Shown here piece after piece: positions 6,079 through 13,911 of a stretch of 35,364 bases of DNA. Source of the stretch: Spirochaetia bacterium UBA5763. GTDB taxonomy: Bacteria; Spirochaetota; UBA4802; UBA5550. Every line of letters begins with the position of its first letter. Position 1 is the first letter of the stretch. The position numbers and the translations under genes were made by a program. Under the pieces are notes generated by a model. That model had not been told where the DNA came from, made no database searches, and saw nothing but the letters and a program-made list of their open reading frames with translations. The DNA is taken from NCBI GenBank assembly GCA_002418835.1, contig DIEX01000028.1, positions 57,891-93,254 of the forward strand, given 5' to 3'.

Positions 6079-9000
6079 ATGGATAGAGAAAACGATCTTA
6101 TACTGAAAATTGAATCTCTTGAAGAGGAGAACCGATTACTTAAAAAATTTCTGGATGATTCATTGAGCCGGGACAATACAGTTGCGCATAATCCCGCTGC
6201 AATATCCGGCGCTTTTGCCAGAGCAATGATTGAAAACTCTTTCCACAGGGAGTTTCTGAATAATGCCGGTGTTCCTGCTGAAACTATTCAGACAGCGGAA
6301 CGGCTCAGCAATGAAAAATATATAAGCGCCCTTTCAAGAAAACTCAACTCCCTTGCTGATGAAAAAAGCGTTTTAAAAACAGTTCTTCAGGATCTTTCAA
6401 TAAAAAGCAGCGCCCGTTATATCTATTATATACAGCTTGATGAATCGAGCTGTATCATATCATCAATTGTCTCAAAAGGTATTGCTGATTATGAAGATAT
6501 CTTCTCATTCCAGGAGTTCTCCTCATCAAGATCCGATTTAAACATAAGGCTGGATGACCTTTACGACATAGGGAGCCTTACTCTTAACCGGAAACCGGGG
6601 GAGATGTTCTTCTCCACCAATCGGTGGGTAAGCCCGGATATTAAAAGCGCTCTACTTATACCTGTTATAGTTCAGAATGAAATATTAGGGATAATAATTA
6701 TTGATACATCCGGAAATGAGTCAGGCATTACCCCTGTTGATATAATGCTTTACCAGACAGTTTCAAGTATCGTTACAGGCTCACTTAAAAGAATTGCCTA
6801 TGAAAACAGAATCAGGGACAGGAAGGAGCGTTATGAACTTATAATTGAGAACACAACCCACCTCCTTTTCCAGACACTACCTGACGGAACAGTAACATTC
6901 GCCAACAGAAGATTTGCTGAATTTTTCGGCACCTCCCCTTCGGAGCTTAACGGGCGTCCGATTAATGAGTTCGCACTGCGGGATAAGGGATCTGTTTTAT
7001 CGCTCATGAACAGGCTCAGTAGTATATCCGGAGCATTTGAAAGTGAAATCTCAATCACCGATTATCATAATAGTGAAAGGATCATCCGGCTCTCTGTGAA
7101 TCCGGTACTGAGTGAGTCGGGGAACATCCTCCTTTTTAATTTCCTCGGAGAGGATATAACAGAAAAAAAATATCTTCAGAACGAGCTTCTGAATACCAAG
7201 AAGCGACTTGACCTGGCATTTCTTGCTTCAAATGACGCATACTGGGACGCCAACCTGGTTACAGGTGAATTTTTCTATTCTCAGAATTTTTACCGCATGC
7301 TGGATTACGATTCATCAGAGATGCCGTCACTCTTCAGGGACTTCCTGAAACTTGTGCACCCGGAGGATGTTCCACCTATCAAGAGTATTTTAAAGAAATG
7401 TTTCAGCGGTGATATTATCCGCACATCCATCAGGTTCAGGGCTGTGACATCACATGGCGATTATAAATGGATATACTCACGCATGATGATAATCGAATCG
7501 GATAAGAAAGGGTCTCCTACAAGGCTAATTGGAACTAACGTTGACCTCACTGCCACTGTTAAAATTGAAGAAAAACTTAAGGAGAGCGAAACAAGGCTTA
7601 AGATGATCCTGGACAACATGCCTGTTATGCTTGATGCCATAGATGAATCAGGGATCATCATTCACTGGAACAGGGAGTGTGAACATGTCACAGGGTACTC
7701 CGCTGAAGAGATAATCAATAATCCCGGCGCACGCCGGCTCCTTTACACAGACGAAAAGGAACAGAAGTTCTTCTTTAAAATGCCTCCGGAGCATGGCGGA
7801 AACTACAGGAACATGGAGTCCACTCTGGTGAGCAAGTCAGGGATAAAGAAAACAATTCTCTGGTCAAACCTCTCCGACCTCTACCCTGTACCCGGATGGC
7901 ACTCATGGGCTGTGGGTATTGACATAACACCTCTAAAAGAGGCGCGTGAGGCTTTAAGTGAAAGCACCTATAAACTCAGGGAAGCCCAGAAGATTGCACG
8001 CCTGGGTTACTGGGAATATGACCATAAAGAAACTGTTTTCACATGGGAGGGCACACTTTCAAAAATGATCGGCTATGATGAGCAACCGATGATGATCCCT
8101 GAAAACGAAATGCTCAGCTTCATTCACGAAGAGGACCGCAAAAGAATAGCGAAGAGTTTTTACCGCTGTATAAGGGACAGGGAGATACACAATGATATAA
8201 TCAGGTATCTCACAAAGTCCGGCGAAACAATCTTCGTCAGGCAGACAAGTAAAACTGATTACGACTCATCCGGGGCACCTTTATTTACAAGGGGGATATG
8301 CTTTGACATAACCGAGCTTAAAAAAACAGAACTTGAACTTGTTAAAGCAAAAGTCAGGGCAGAGGAGAGCGACCGTCTTAAATCAGCATTTCTTGCAAAC
8401 ATGTCACATGAAGCGCGTACACCTCTTAACAGCATTATGGGTTTTTCAGAACTTCTCTGCGATAACAATGTATCACAGGAAGATATAGTTAACTATGCGG
8501 GGATAATCAGGGAGTCATCAAGGCAGCTCACCAGCCTCATCTCAGACATAATAGATATATCAAAGATAGACGCAAAGCTCATGGTAATCACCAAAAAGCC
8601 CCTTCGCCTTAACAGGATTATTGATCATATATGTGGAGTCTTCAGAAATGAAGTAAAGGAGCGGCCTGTTGAAGTATCCTGCAGTAAAGAGTTTGATGAT
8701 AATTCCGACGTAATAATCACTGACGAAACAAGGCTTCAGCAGATACTGAATAACCTCATTTATAACGCACTTAAATTTACAGAATCGGGATCGGTTTCTT
8801 TCGGGTACACTCTCACTGAAGACAGAAAATTTATCCAGTTCCATGTGCAGGATTCAGGTATAGGCATACCTAAGAACAGACAGAAGATGATCTTCGGGAG
8901 GTTCAGGCAGGCTGACGCATCAATCGCGAAAAAGTACGGCGGCACAGGACTTGGCTTAAGTATATGCAGGGAACTCAGCAGACTTCTTGGCGGAAAAATC

Positions 9001-9501
9001 TGGGTCAGATCTGAGGTTAACAAAGGCTCCACCTTCTATTTTAAAATACCTTACGATACAGCAGGCGCTGTTGAACTACTGGATGATAAAACCGGTATAA
9101 AACAGAAGGAGTATGGAGATTTTCTTAAAAACCGGAAAATTCTCATTGTTGACGACAACCGTTCAGTACACACTCTCCTTGCCGCAATTTTCAGGAAATA
9201 TGAAGCTCTCCCCCTATCCTCCGAAACCGCTGCTGAGGCCATTGCCCGGATAAACGGTGATGACACCATAGACATTATTCTACTTGATATACAGCTCCCT
9301 GACATAGATGGTACTGTTGCAGTTAAAAAACTGAAAGAAATACGTCCCGCTCTCCCTGTCATAGCCCAGACAGCAAATGCCCTTGAGGATGACAGGAGGA
9401 GATACCTTGAACTCGGATTTGACGGATATGTTTCAAAGCCCTATAACAGGGAGGAGCTTCTCCGCACAGTCTGCTCTCTCATAAATAATTCTCAAAATTA
9501 A
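6079..9501 (+). CDS. Soluble GAF-PAS4 hybrid histidine kinase with receiver domain
   Basis: 1140 residues from the ATG at 6079; an in-frame TTG at 6001 would add 26 residues but overlaps the promoter. There is no clear Shine-Dalgarno. Order: coiled coil (1-30), GAF-like domain (about 85-235), PAS (about 250-365), PAS_3-like (about 378-495), PAS (about 503-620), PAS_3-like (about 630-750), HisKA with H-box ANMSHEARTPLNSIMGFSEL (His777), HATPase (N-box NNLIYNALKF, G1 DSGIGIP, G2 YGGTGLGLS) and receiver (Asp1025/1026, phosphoacceptor Asp1070 in LLDIQLPD, Lys1120). The H-box has Ala where Ile is usual (SHEIRTPLN). No membrane segment or signal peptide is present, so it senses cytosolic cues, perhaps redox, ligand or light through GAF/PAS. 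It carries no HPt domain and none is encoded nearby, so the output partner lies elsewhere or the receiver is regulatory. Confidence 0.93.
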   Translation: MDRENDLILKIESLEEENRLLKKFLDDSLSRDNTVAHNPAAISGAFARAMIENSFHREFLNNAGVPAETIQTAERLSNEKYISALSRKLNSLADEKSVLKTVLQDLSIKSSARYIYYIQLDESSCIISSIVSKGIADYEDIFSFQEFSSSRSDLNIRLDDLYDIGSLTLNRKPGEMFFSTNRWVSPDIKSALLIPVIVQNEILGIIIIDTSGNESGITPVDIMLYQTVSSIVTGSLKRIAYENRIRDRKERYELIIENTTHLLFQTLPDGTVTFANRRFAEFFGTSPSELNGRPINEFALRDKGSVLSLMNRLSSISGAFESEISITDYHNSERIIRLSVNPVLSESGNILLFNFLGEDITEKKYLQNELLNTKKRLDLAFLASNDAYWDANLVTGEFFYSQNFYRMLDYDSSEMPSLFRDFLKLVHPEDVPPIKSILKKCFSGDIIRTSIRFRAVTSHGDYKWIYSRMMIIESDKKGSPTRLIGTNVDLTATVKIEEKLKESETRLKMILDNMPVMLDAIDESGIIIHWNRECEHVTGYSAEEIINNPGARRLLYTDEKEQKFFFKMPPEHGGNYRNMESTLVSKSGIKKTILWSNLSDLYPVPGWHSWAVGIDITPLKEAREALSESTYKLREAQKIARLGYWEYDHKETVFTWEGTLSKMIGYDEQPMMIPENEMLSFIHEEDRKRIAKSFYRCIRDREIHNDIIRYLTKSGETIFVRQTSKTDYDSSGAPLFTRGICFDITELKKTELELVKAKVRAEESDRLKSAFLANMSHEARTPLNSIMGFSELLCDNNVSQEDIVNYAGIIRESSRQLTSLISDIIDISKIDAKLMVITKKPLRLNRIIDHICGVFRNEVKERPVEVSCSKEFDDNSDVIITDETRLQQILNNLIYNALKFTESGSVSFGYTLTEDRKFIQFHVQDSGIGIPKNRQKMIFGRFRQADASIAKKYGGTGLGLSICRELSRLLGGKIWVRSEVNKGSTFYFKIPYDTAGAVELLDDKTGIKQKEYGDFLKNRKILIVDDNRSVHTLLAAIFRKYEALPLSSETAAEAIARINGDDTIDIILLDIQLPDIDGTVAVKKLKEIRPALPVIAQTANALEDDRRRYLELGFDGYVSKPYNREELLRTVCSLINNSQN

Positions 9502-9539
9502 CTTCTTTATAACCGATATTCTTTATAGCGGTTTAATTT

Positions 9540-10232
9540 ATGAAATCCGGAAAGATAATATCTCTTACATTAATCATTTTTATTGTTATATCATCAGCTG
9601 TGTCTGCTGAAGATTACCAGTACCAGTATTTCAGCCAAAAGGATGAGTATGTCCCTTTTTCGGATTATATACCCAGGGTACGGCTGCATTACTATACTGT
9701 TCCGCACTACCTTGAAGACTACTACCTCCTCTTCGGGATGAAGCTGTATTATGATGAAAGCTCCCTGAGAAAAAATATAGAAATGCTTAAAACATCACTG
9801 AATGTTAAATTCAGGCACCCTTCCCAGGCTCTGGTAGAAGTGGATACAGAACAGGAATACCTGAAATACAGAAAGCTGATGTTCATGCATATAAATATTA
9901 TGATCATGAGAAATTACCTGAAAGTCGGCTCAAAATACGACAAAATTAAAGTCAGGTTTCATGACGCCCCATTTGCGAAGGAGATAATCGAAAGCCTCGA
10001 TATTGCGATAGGCCTCTACAGACAGGCTCTACCCTACTGGGAGGAGGCAAAAAAACATGCTGAAGGTGCAAGCGAAATAAAAATTACAACCCGCATGAGC
10101 AACATAGAATCTGAACGTTACAGAATAGTAAGAGGGGAACTCGATTTTAATAAAATTATAAATAACCATATAACATCTTCTGAAAAGAAAAAGAGGGAAC
10201 TGCAAAAATATCTTGCATCCTCACCTCAATAA
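9540..10232 (+). CDS. Exported protein of unknown function
   Basis: 230 residues. Residues 1-23 form a clear signal peptide (KIISLTLIIFIVISSAVSA, probably cut before EDYQ). No lipobox Cys is present, so it should be periplasmic or secreted. The mature part is rich in Tyr and charged residues: an N-terminal aromatic section (YQYQYFSQKDEYVPFSDYIP), a central helical section (LRKNIEMLKTSLNVKF) and a Lys-rich C-terminal helix (EKKKRELQKYL). I do not recognise the family. It starts 38 bp after the hybrid kinase stop with only a weak ribosome-binding site (AGCGG), so it may be translated from the kinase transcript. The promoter of the next operon begins inside its last codons. Whether it modulates or reports to the kinase is unknown, as the kinase has no exported sensor. 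Confidence 0.75.
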   Translation: MKSGKIISLTLIIFIVISSAVSAEDYQYQYFSQKDEYVPFSDYIPRVRLHYYTVPHYLEDYYLLFGMKLYYDESSLRKNIEMLKTSLNVKFRHPSQALVEVDTEQEYLKYRKLMFMHINIMIMRNYLKVGSKYDKIKVRFHDAPFAKEIIESLDIAIGLYRQALPYWEEAKKHAEGASEIKITTRMSNIESERYRIVRGELDFNKIINNHITSSEKKKRELQKYLASSPQ

Positions 10233-10242
10233 TCCTTATAAT
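10213..10242 (+). promoter_or_regulatory. Predicted promoter of the nitroreductase operon
   Basis: Perfect TATAAT (10237-10242) with TTGCAT (10213-10218) 18 bp upstream, overlapping the 3' end of the preceding gene. A second perfect TATAAT lies at 10246-10251 without a good -35 partner. Confidence 0.4.
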
Positions 10243-10256
10243 AAATATAATCCATT

Positions 10257-10270
10257 AACAGGAGCCTGTT
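10257..10270. promoter_or_regulatory. Palindrome containing the nitroreductase ribosome-binding site
   Basis: AACAGGAGCCTGTT is a perfect palindrome ending at the base before the ATG at 10271, and its AGGAG is the Shine-Dalgarno. Six-bp arms could be a repressor site near the transcription start, or in RNA between neighbouring molecules; the 2-nt centre is too tight for an ideal hairpin. Confidence 0.4.
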
Positions 10271-10771
10271 ATGAAAATTCTCGACATCATACGTTCGCGC
10301 AGGTCTGTGAGAAAATATACCGGTGAACCTGTGCAGGATATTACAATAAATGAAATTCTCGAAGCTGCAAGATGGGCCCCGTCAGGGCTCAATAATCAGC
10401 CCTGGAGATTTGTTGTCATAAAAGATGATTCCTTTAAAAAAAAGATATCGGAATTAACCCACTACTCAAGTATTGTTGCAGGTTCAAATTTTCTTATCGC
10501 GGTTTTCTACAACCAGCCCGCAGGATACAACAGGGATAAAGATCTTATGAGTATTGGAGCTTCAATACAGAATATGCTTCTTTACGCGCACGAGGCGGGT
10601 ATAGGTTCAGTTTGGCTTGGTGAAATTCTGAAGAACAAGGATAAGATTAATGCACTGCTGGGAATTGATGGCTCTAATGAATTTCTTGCTATTGCGGCTT
10701 TCGGTTTCCCCGGCGAAGAGGGTGTAAGCGAAAGAAAAAAAATGAGTGAACTGATACTTAAAGTAATTTGA
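10271..10771 (+). CDS. Nitroreductase-family FMN oxidoreductase
   Basis: 166 residues, at the short end of the family. It has the N-terminal FMN phosphate-binding arginines (IIRSRRSVRKYTGEPV), the strongly conserved AARWAPSGLNNQPWRFVV and the C-terminal GIGSVWLGEI and AIAAFGFPGE. The family forms dimers with two FMN and reduces nitroaromatics, quinones, flavins or dehalogenation substrates with NAD(P)H; the substrate cannot be deduced. A full ribosome-binding site (AGGAG) lies within a palindrome before the ATG. The next gene starts 8 bp after the stop, and a membrane histidine kinase follows, so a redox enzyme, an exported protein and a sensor kinase appear co-transcribed from 10213-10242. 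The protein is cytosolic, with no signal peptide. Confidence 0.93.
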   Translation: MKILDIIRSRRSVRKYTGEPVQDITINEILEAARWAPSGLNNQPWRFVVIKDDSFKKKISELTHYSSIVAGSNFLIAVFYNQPAGYNRDKDLMSIGASIQNMLLYAHEAGIGSVWLGEILKNKDKINALLGIDGSNEFLAIAAFGFPGEEGVSERKKMSELILKVI

Positions 10772-10779
10772 GGTATATC

Positions 10780-11634
10780 ATGAAATTATTCTACAATCTA
10801 TTCATACCGGTCCTGTTTTTATCTCTCATGTCAATTGCTGAAGCTGCTGATAACAACAATCCGGTCATTTCATTATTCGCTGATCTGAAGACTCTTTCTG
10901 AAACTTCATATTCTATTGAATATAAAGTAAATATTTCAGGTATAGATGCCTCCTCTTTCATGGATCAGAAGATCAGCTATCCCTATGATGCTTCAATTAT
11001 CGAGGGGATGATTATGGATCGTAAAATCAATGAGAGAGATTTTCTTTACTCCGAAAGAAATATAGACCTTAACGGCGATGGTGATACTGATGACAGTTTC
11101 CCTGTCAGTTATAAAAGCGACTCCATTACTATTAACGGTATACGGATAAACCCGCTTTTCAGAAAAGCAGGGGGGAACTCTTTACTTGTCCCATTCGACA
11201 GCTCCAGCCGTGAAAATTCAATAAAGATTAAACCGGAAGGCCATCTCTTCGTTATACATACCTATGAGCCTCTCATCGGAAAAATCAAAGTTATGCTCTC
11301 TGAATCACCCGGCAGTACAATTTTCAGGGAATTCCCTAACAGTCTCCTTATTGTTGAACTAATTCATAATAACGGTGAGGAGCTTGATAATCTGGCAATA
11401 GACAGAAAACAACCTGAAAAAAGTTTCACAAACGAAAAAGAATTCAGCCATGGCGGTGAAAACCTTAAGCGTTCCATCACAGGAATTAATCTTAACCTTC
11501 ATGATAACAATGCCTCAGGTACAATCAGGATTGATAACATCCGTGAGAAATTCAAAGTCAGATTATTATATCTATTTTCAATAAGCCGAAGAACTGTTTT
11601 GGTAAACGAAAAAATCCTTTTGCCTTTTAAATAG
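10780..11634 (+). CDS. Exported protein of unknown function with a calcium-loop-like motif
   Basis: 284 residues from the ATG at 10780, which has a TGAGGT ribosome-binding site. Residues 1-22 are a signal peptide (KLFYNLFIPVLFLSLMSIAEA, likely cut before ADNN). The mature protein looks beta-rich and contains DLNGDGDTDD at residues 96-105, an acidic loop like those of EF-hand or dockerin calcium sites. No second copy is seen, so it is not a classical dockerin. I do not recognise the family. It sits 8 bp after the nitroreductase and 9 bp before the membrane histidine kinase, which makes it a candidate periplasmic partner of that kinase, whose own extracytoplasmic loops are short. That role is inference from position only. 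Confidence 0.75.
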   Translation: MKLFYNLFIPVLFLSLMSIAEAADNNNPVISLFADLKTLSETSYSIEYKVNISGIDASSFMDQKISYPYDASIIEGMIMDRKINERDFLYSERNIDLNGDGDTDDSFPVSYKSDSITINGIRINPLFRKAGGNSLLVPFDSSSRENSIKIKPEGHLFVIHTYEPLIGKIKVMLSESPGSTIFREFPNSLLIVELIHNNGEELDNLAIDRKQPEKSFTNEKEFSHGGENLKRSITGINLNLHDNNASGTIRIDNIREKFKVRLLYLFSISRRTVLVNEKILLPFK

Positions 11635-11643
11635 CAGGTTTCT

Positions 11644-13062
11644 TTGAAAGAGCCTCTCCTCAGTCTTCTGTTTATTCTATCAGTATATAATACGGTACTG
11701 CTCCTGATCTTTTTCAGAAACAGGAAAGGGAGACTCCTTTCTCTGAACTCAATCCCGGCCCTGCTCATCGGTCTTCCGCTTATCCCCTCGATCTCAGATA
11801 TCCGGTTCCCCGTTACAAGCGGGGCATCGGCAATGGGGTACTTTCTCTTCCCCGTAACTTTAATTTACCTTATAACCGACTATTATCCTCTGGAAAAAAG
11901 AAAACACATTATCATGTGGAGCGTTGCAGCTTCCGCCGGGATTTTTGCTTCTCTCCTCCTCCCTGAAAGGATAAAAGAGATACTCTTTATTTTCCAGATA
12001 TCCGCTTTTTTATATCTCCTTTTTATTCTCAGGGAGAGGCTTCTTACAAAAATTAATATTACTCTCCTTCTCGTTGTTTCCCCTGCTATTCTTTCATTGT
12101 TCTATTTATTTATTCATGGTGAACACTCCCTTGCAGCAGCGCTTATTATTATATATCTTCTCACAAATATTTTTCTTCTTTATGAATATTCCAAGAGAGC
12201 TGAAATAATAAACCAGAGGATAGCGAGCATCACAGGGCTGAATAAAAGGCTGGATCAGGTTATAACACGTCAGAAACAGAATAACGACCAGCTTAAAAAG
12301 ATTATAGCTCAGAAAGATGTCGAACTGCTGCAGATTGCGCGCCATGCGAGCCTTGCCGAAATAACAACCGGTATTGCGCACGAACTTGCCCAGCCCCTCA
12401 CAGGAATTAAATGCATATCCCAGAGCATTATTGATGATATAAATTATGATGAGCTTGACCTGATGCAGGCGGTTTCTGATCTTTCAAAGATATCTTCACT
12501 TGTGGACAGATCCTCTTCGATTATTGATCACATCAGGACCTTCTCCCGGAAAAGGGGATTTTCATTTCAGCCTGCGGATCTCAATGCCTGTATCTTAAAT
12601 GCAGTGGAACTTCTTAATAACCAGATGCGGAACAGCCGGATCGACATTGAATTTACCCTTGATGAATCTATACCTGGAATATACGGCGACAATCTCTCAC
12701 TTGAACAGCTCTTCATAAACCTTATACTGAACTCCCGTGACGCTATTAACGCAAGGGGGGAAAACTCACGTGAACACGCGGGCAAAATCAGGATTATGAC
12801 AGGAGCTAATGAAAAGAACGCCTGGCTTATTATTGAAGATAACGGCTGCGGAATACCTGAAGATATTATTCCTAAAATATGGACACCTTTTTTCACCACA
12901 AAAAGAAAAGGTAAAGGGACCGGCATAGGGCTCTCACTGAGCCACAGGATAATCAGGGAACACAATGCCGAGGTTTCTGTAGATTCTTCCGGCAGTGGTA
13001 CTATTTTTACAATAACCTTCCCCCTGGCTCAGACCATTTCCACTTCAGAAAAAGATCAATAG
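11644..13062 (+). CDS. Multi-pass membrane sensor histidine kinase
   Basis: 472 residues from a TTG codon at 11644, 9 bp after the previous stop, with AGGT upstream; no ATG exists before the second membrane helix. Residues 1-180 hold about seven hydrophobic segments with very short loops (for example SLLFILSVYNTVLLLIFF and AAALIIIYLLTNIFLLY), so the input is probably membrane-embedded rather than a large periplasmic domain. A coiled coil (185-235) leads to the dimerisation domain with the H-box ITTGIAHELAQPLTGIKC (His246) of the NtrB/DctB-like type. The ATPase domain has NLILNSRDAI, EDNGCGIP, WTPFFTTK and GKGTGIGLSLS. There is no receiver domain and no response regulator gene next to it, so its partner is unlinked. 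It is the last gene of the nitroreductase operon and is convergent with the PhnA-like gene. Confidence 0.92.
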   Translation: MKEPLLSLLFILSVYNTVLLLIFFRNRKGRLLSLNSIPALLIGLPLIPSISDIRFPVTSGASAMGYFLFPVTLIYLITDYYPLEKRKHIIMWSVAASAGIFASLLLPERIKEILFIFQISAFLYLLFILRERLLTKINITLLLVVSPAILSLFYLFIHGEHSLAAALIIIYLLTNIFLLYEYSKRAEIINQRIASITGLNKRLDQVITRQKQNNDQLKKIIAQKDVELLQIARHASLAEITTGIAHELAQPLTGIKCISQSIIDDINYDELDLMQAVSDLSKISSLVDRSSSIIDHIRTFSRKRGFSFQPADLNACILNAVELLNNQMRNSRIDIEFTLDESIPGIYGDNLSLEQLFINLILNSRDAINARGENSREHAGKIRIMTGANEKNAWLIIEDNGCGIPEDIIPKIWTPFFTTKRKGKGTGIGLSLSHRIIREHNAEVSVDSSGSGTIFTITFPLAQTISTSEKDQ

Positions 13063-13064
13063 AT

Positions 13065-13079
13065 AAACCTGCGGTTTTT
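13065..13079. terminator. Small hairpin between convergent genes
   Basis: AAACC-TGC-GGTTT followed by TT lies in the 16-bp gap between the kinase stop and the PhnA-like stop. The stem is only 5 bp, so termination here would be weak. Confidence 0.3.
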
Positions 13080-13480
13080 CAGATCCCTGATCTCTCAACC
13101 TGCTCATTCTCCTCATCAGAGAGATAAACATTTTCAATAATATCAGATGCCCAGCTTTCAGTTAATGATACTTTTTTAAGTATCATGACAGAGAGTATTT
13201 TCACAGAGCCTGTTTCACTCCACACCCTGTCAGTGAGACAGCGCCAGTGCGAATTCCTGAACTTTTTCGGATTTTCAAGCTGCTCTCTGCATTCACCGCA
13301 GATAAATACACAATCTGAAGATTCCGGCTCCACCTTCACCGGAGGAACCTCAAAAACTGAGAGGCTAACCCCTGATGCCCCGCACAGCTCACAACTTGAG
13401 CCTGATCTTCGCGTAAGCTCTCTCCCGAAAGAAGAAATAAGATCAGCCCTGTTTTTATAATTATCATAGCCTCGTGCCAA
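13079..13480 (-). CDS. PhnA-like zinc-ribbon protein
   Basis: 133 residues. Start is TTG at 13478-13480, supported by a strong AAGGAG site 7 bp upstream and by the family-typical opening ARGYDNYKNR-ADLISSFGRE. Zinc ligands are probably Cys30 and Cys33 (SCELCGASGV) with Cys61 and Cys64 (ICGECREQL). The blocks VSLSVFEVPPV, NSHWRCL and VWSE match PhnA-domain proteins I know from proteobacteria. The name comes from an old link to alkylphosphonate operons, but the protein has no proven enzymatic part in phosphonate use and no phn gene is nearby. Its cellular role is therefore unknown; a cytosolic zinc-binding protein is all the sequence shows. It is transcribed alone, towards the kinase operon. 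Confidence 0.8.
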   Translation of the reverse strand: MARGYDNYKNRADLISSFGRELTRRSGSSCELCGASGVSLSVFEVPPVKVEPESSDCVFICGECREQLENPKKFRNSHWRCLTDRVWSETGSVKILSVMILKKVSLTESWASDIIENVYLSDEENEQVERSGI

Positions 13481-13559
13481 GGTTTTCTCCTTTTTATATA
13501 AATTATCAATGTTTATTCCTAAAAATAGTATTTAGTGCAAAGCTATAAATATAATTTTC

Positions 13560-13660
13560 TGTCATACCGGCTGTAGCGAAGCGGAATGCCGGTATCTCAT
13601 AATACCAATCTATGAGATTCCGGTATTTGCACGAACTGAAGATGCAAAACCGGAATGACA
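13560..13660. repeat. 101-bp palindromic element folding into three hairpins (REP/MITE-like)
   Basis: Outer ends TGTCAT (13560-13565) and ATGACA (13655-13660) are inverted. Between them lie hairpin 1, ATACCGGC/GCCGGTAT (13564-13571 with 13588-13595); hairpin 2, CTCATA/TATGAG (13596-13601 with 13611-13616); and hairpin 3, ATTCCGG/CCGGAAT (13617-13623 with 13650-13656) with an inner TTTGCA/TGCAAA. The whole can fold as a cloverleaf. TGTCATNCCGG-type termini resemble dispersed intergenic palindromes known in many bacteria. I saw only one copy in the window. It carries no open frame and lies in the 431-bp gap before the AsmA-like gene. Confidence 0.8.
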
Positions 13661-13816
13661 AAATTTTGAGCTTATAATAATTATATACTATACTTACTTT
13701 TTAGAGCTTTTTAACTTTATAATTCTTTTAGGAATTATTTGATAAATTATACCAGTTATACATCTCAATAGACTTGTTGCAAATCTAATCTTTTATCAAT
13801 CATTATAAATCAAATA
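13661..13816. other. AT-rich intergenic stretch without recognisable features
   Basis: The rest of the 431-bp gap between the PhnA-like gene and the AsmA-like gene, downstream of the palindromic element, is very AT-rich. I see no gene, tRNA or strong hairpin in it. Confidence 0.6.
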
Positions 13817-13846
13817 TTGACAAATTCAAATATGAATATATTTTAT
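13817..13846 (+). promoter_or_regulatory. Predicted promoter of the AsmA-like gene
   Basis: Consensus -35 box TTGACA (13817-13822), 18-bp spacer and a weak -10 TTTTAT (13841-13846) in very AT-rich DNA, about 65 bp before the start codon. Confidence 0.35.
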
Positions 13847-13911
13847 TAATCATAATATAGAGTTTCGCAAAAATAACGATATCTCTAAAGCTTTAACACA
13901 AGGAGAGTATA

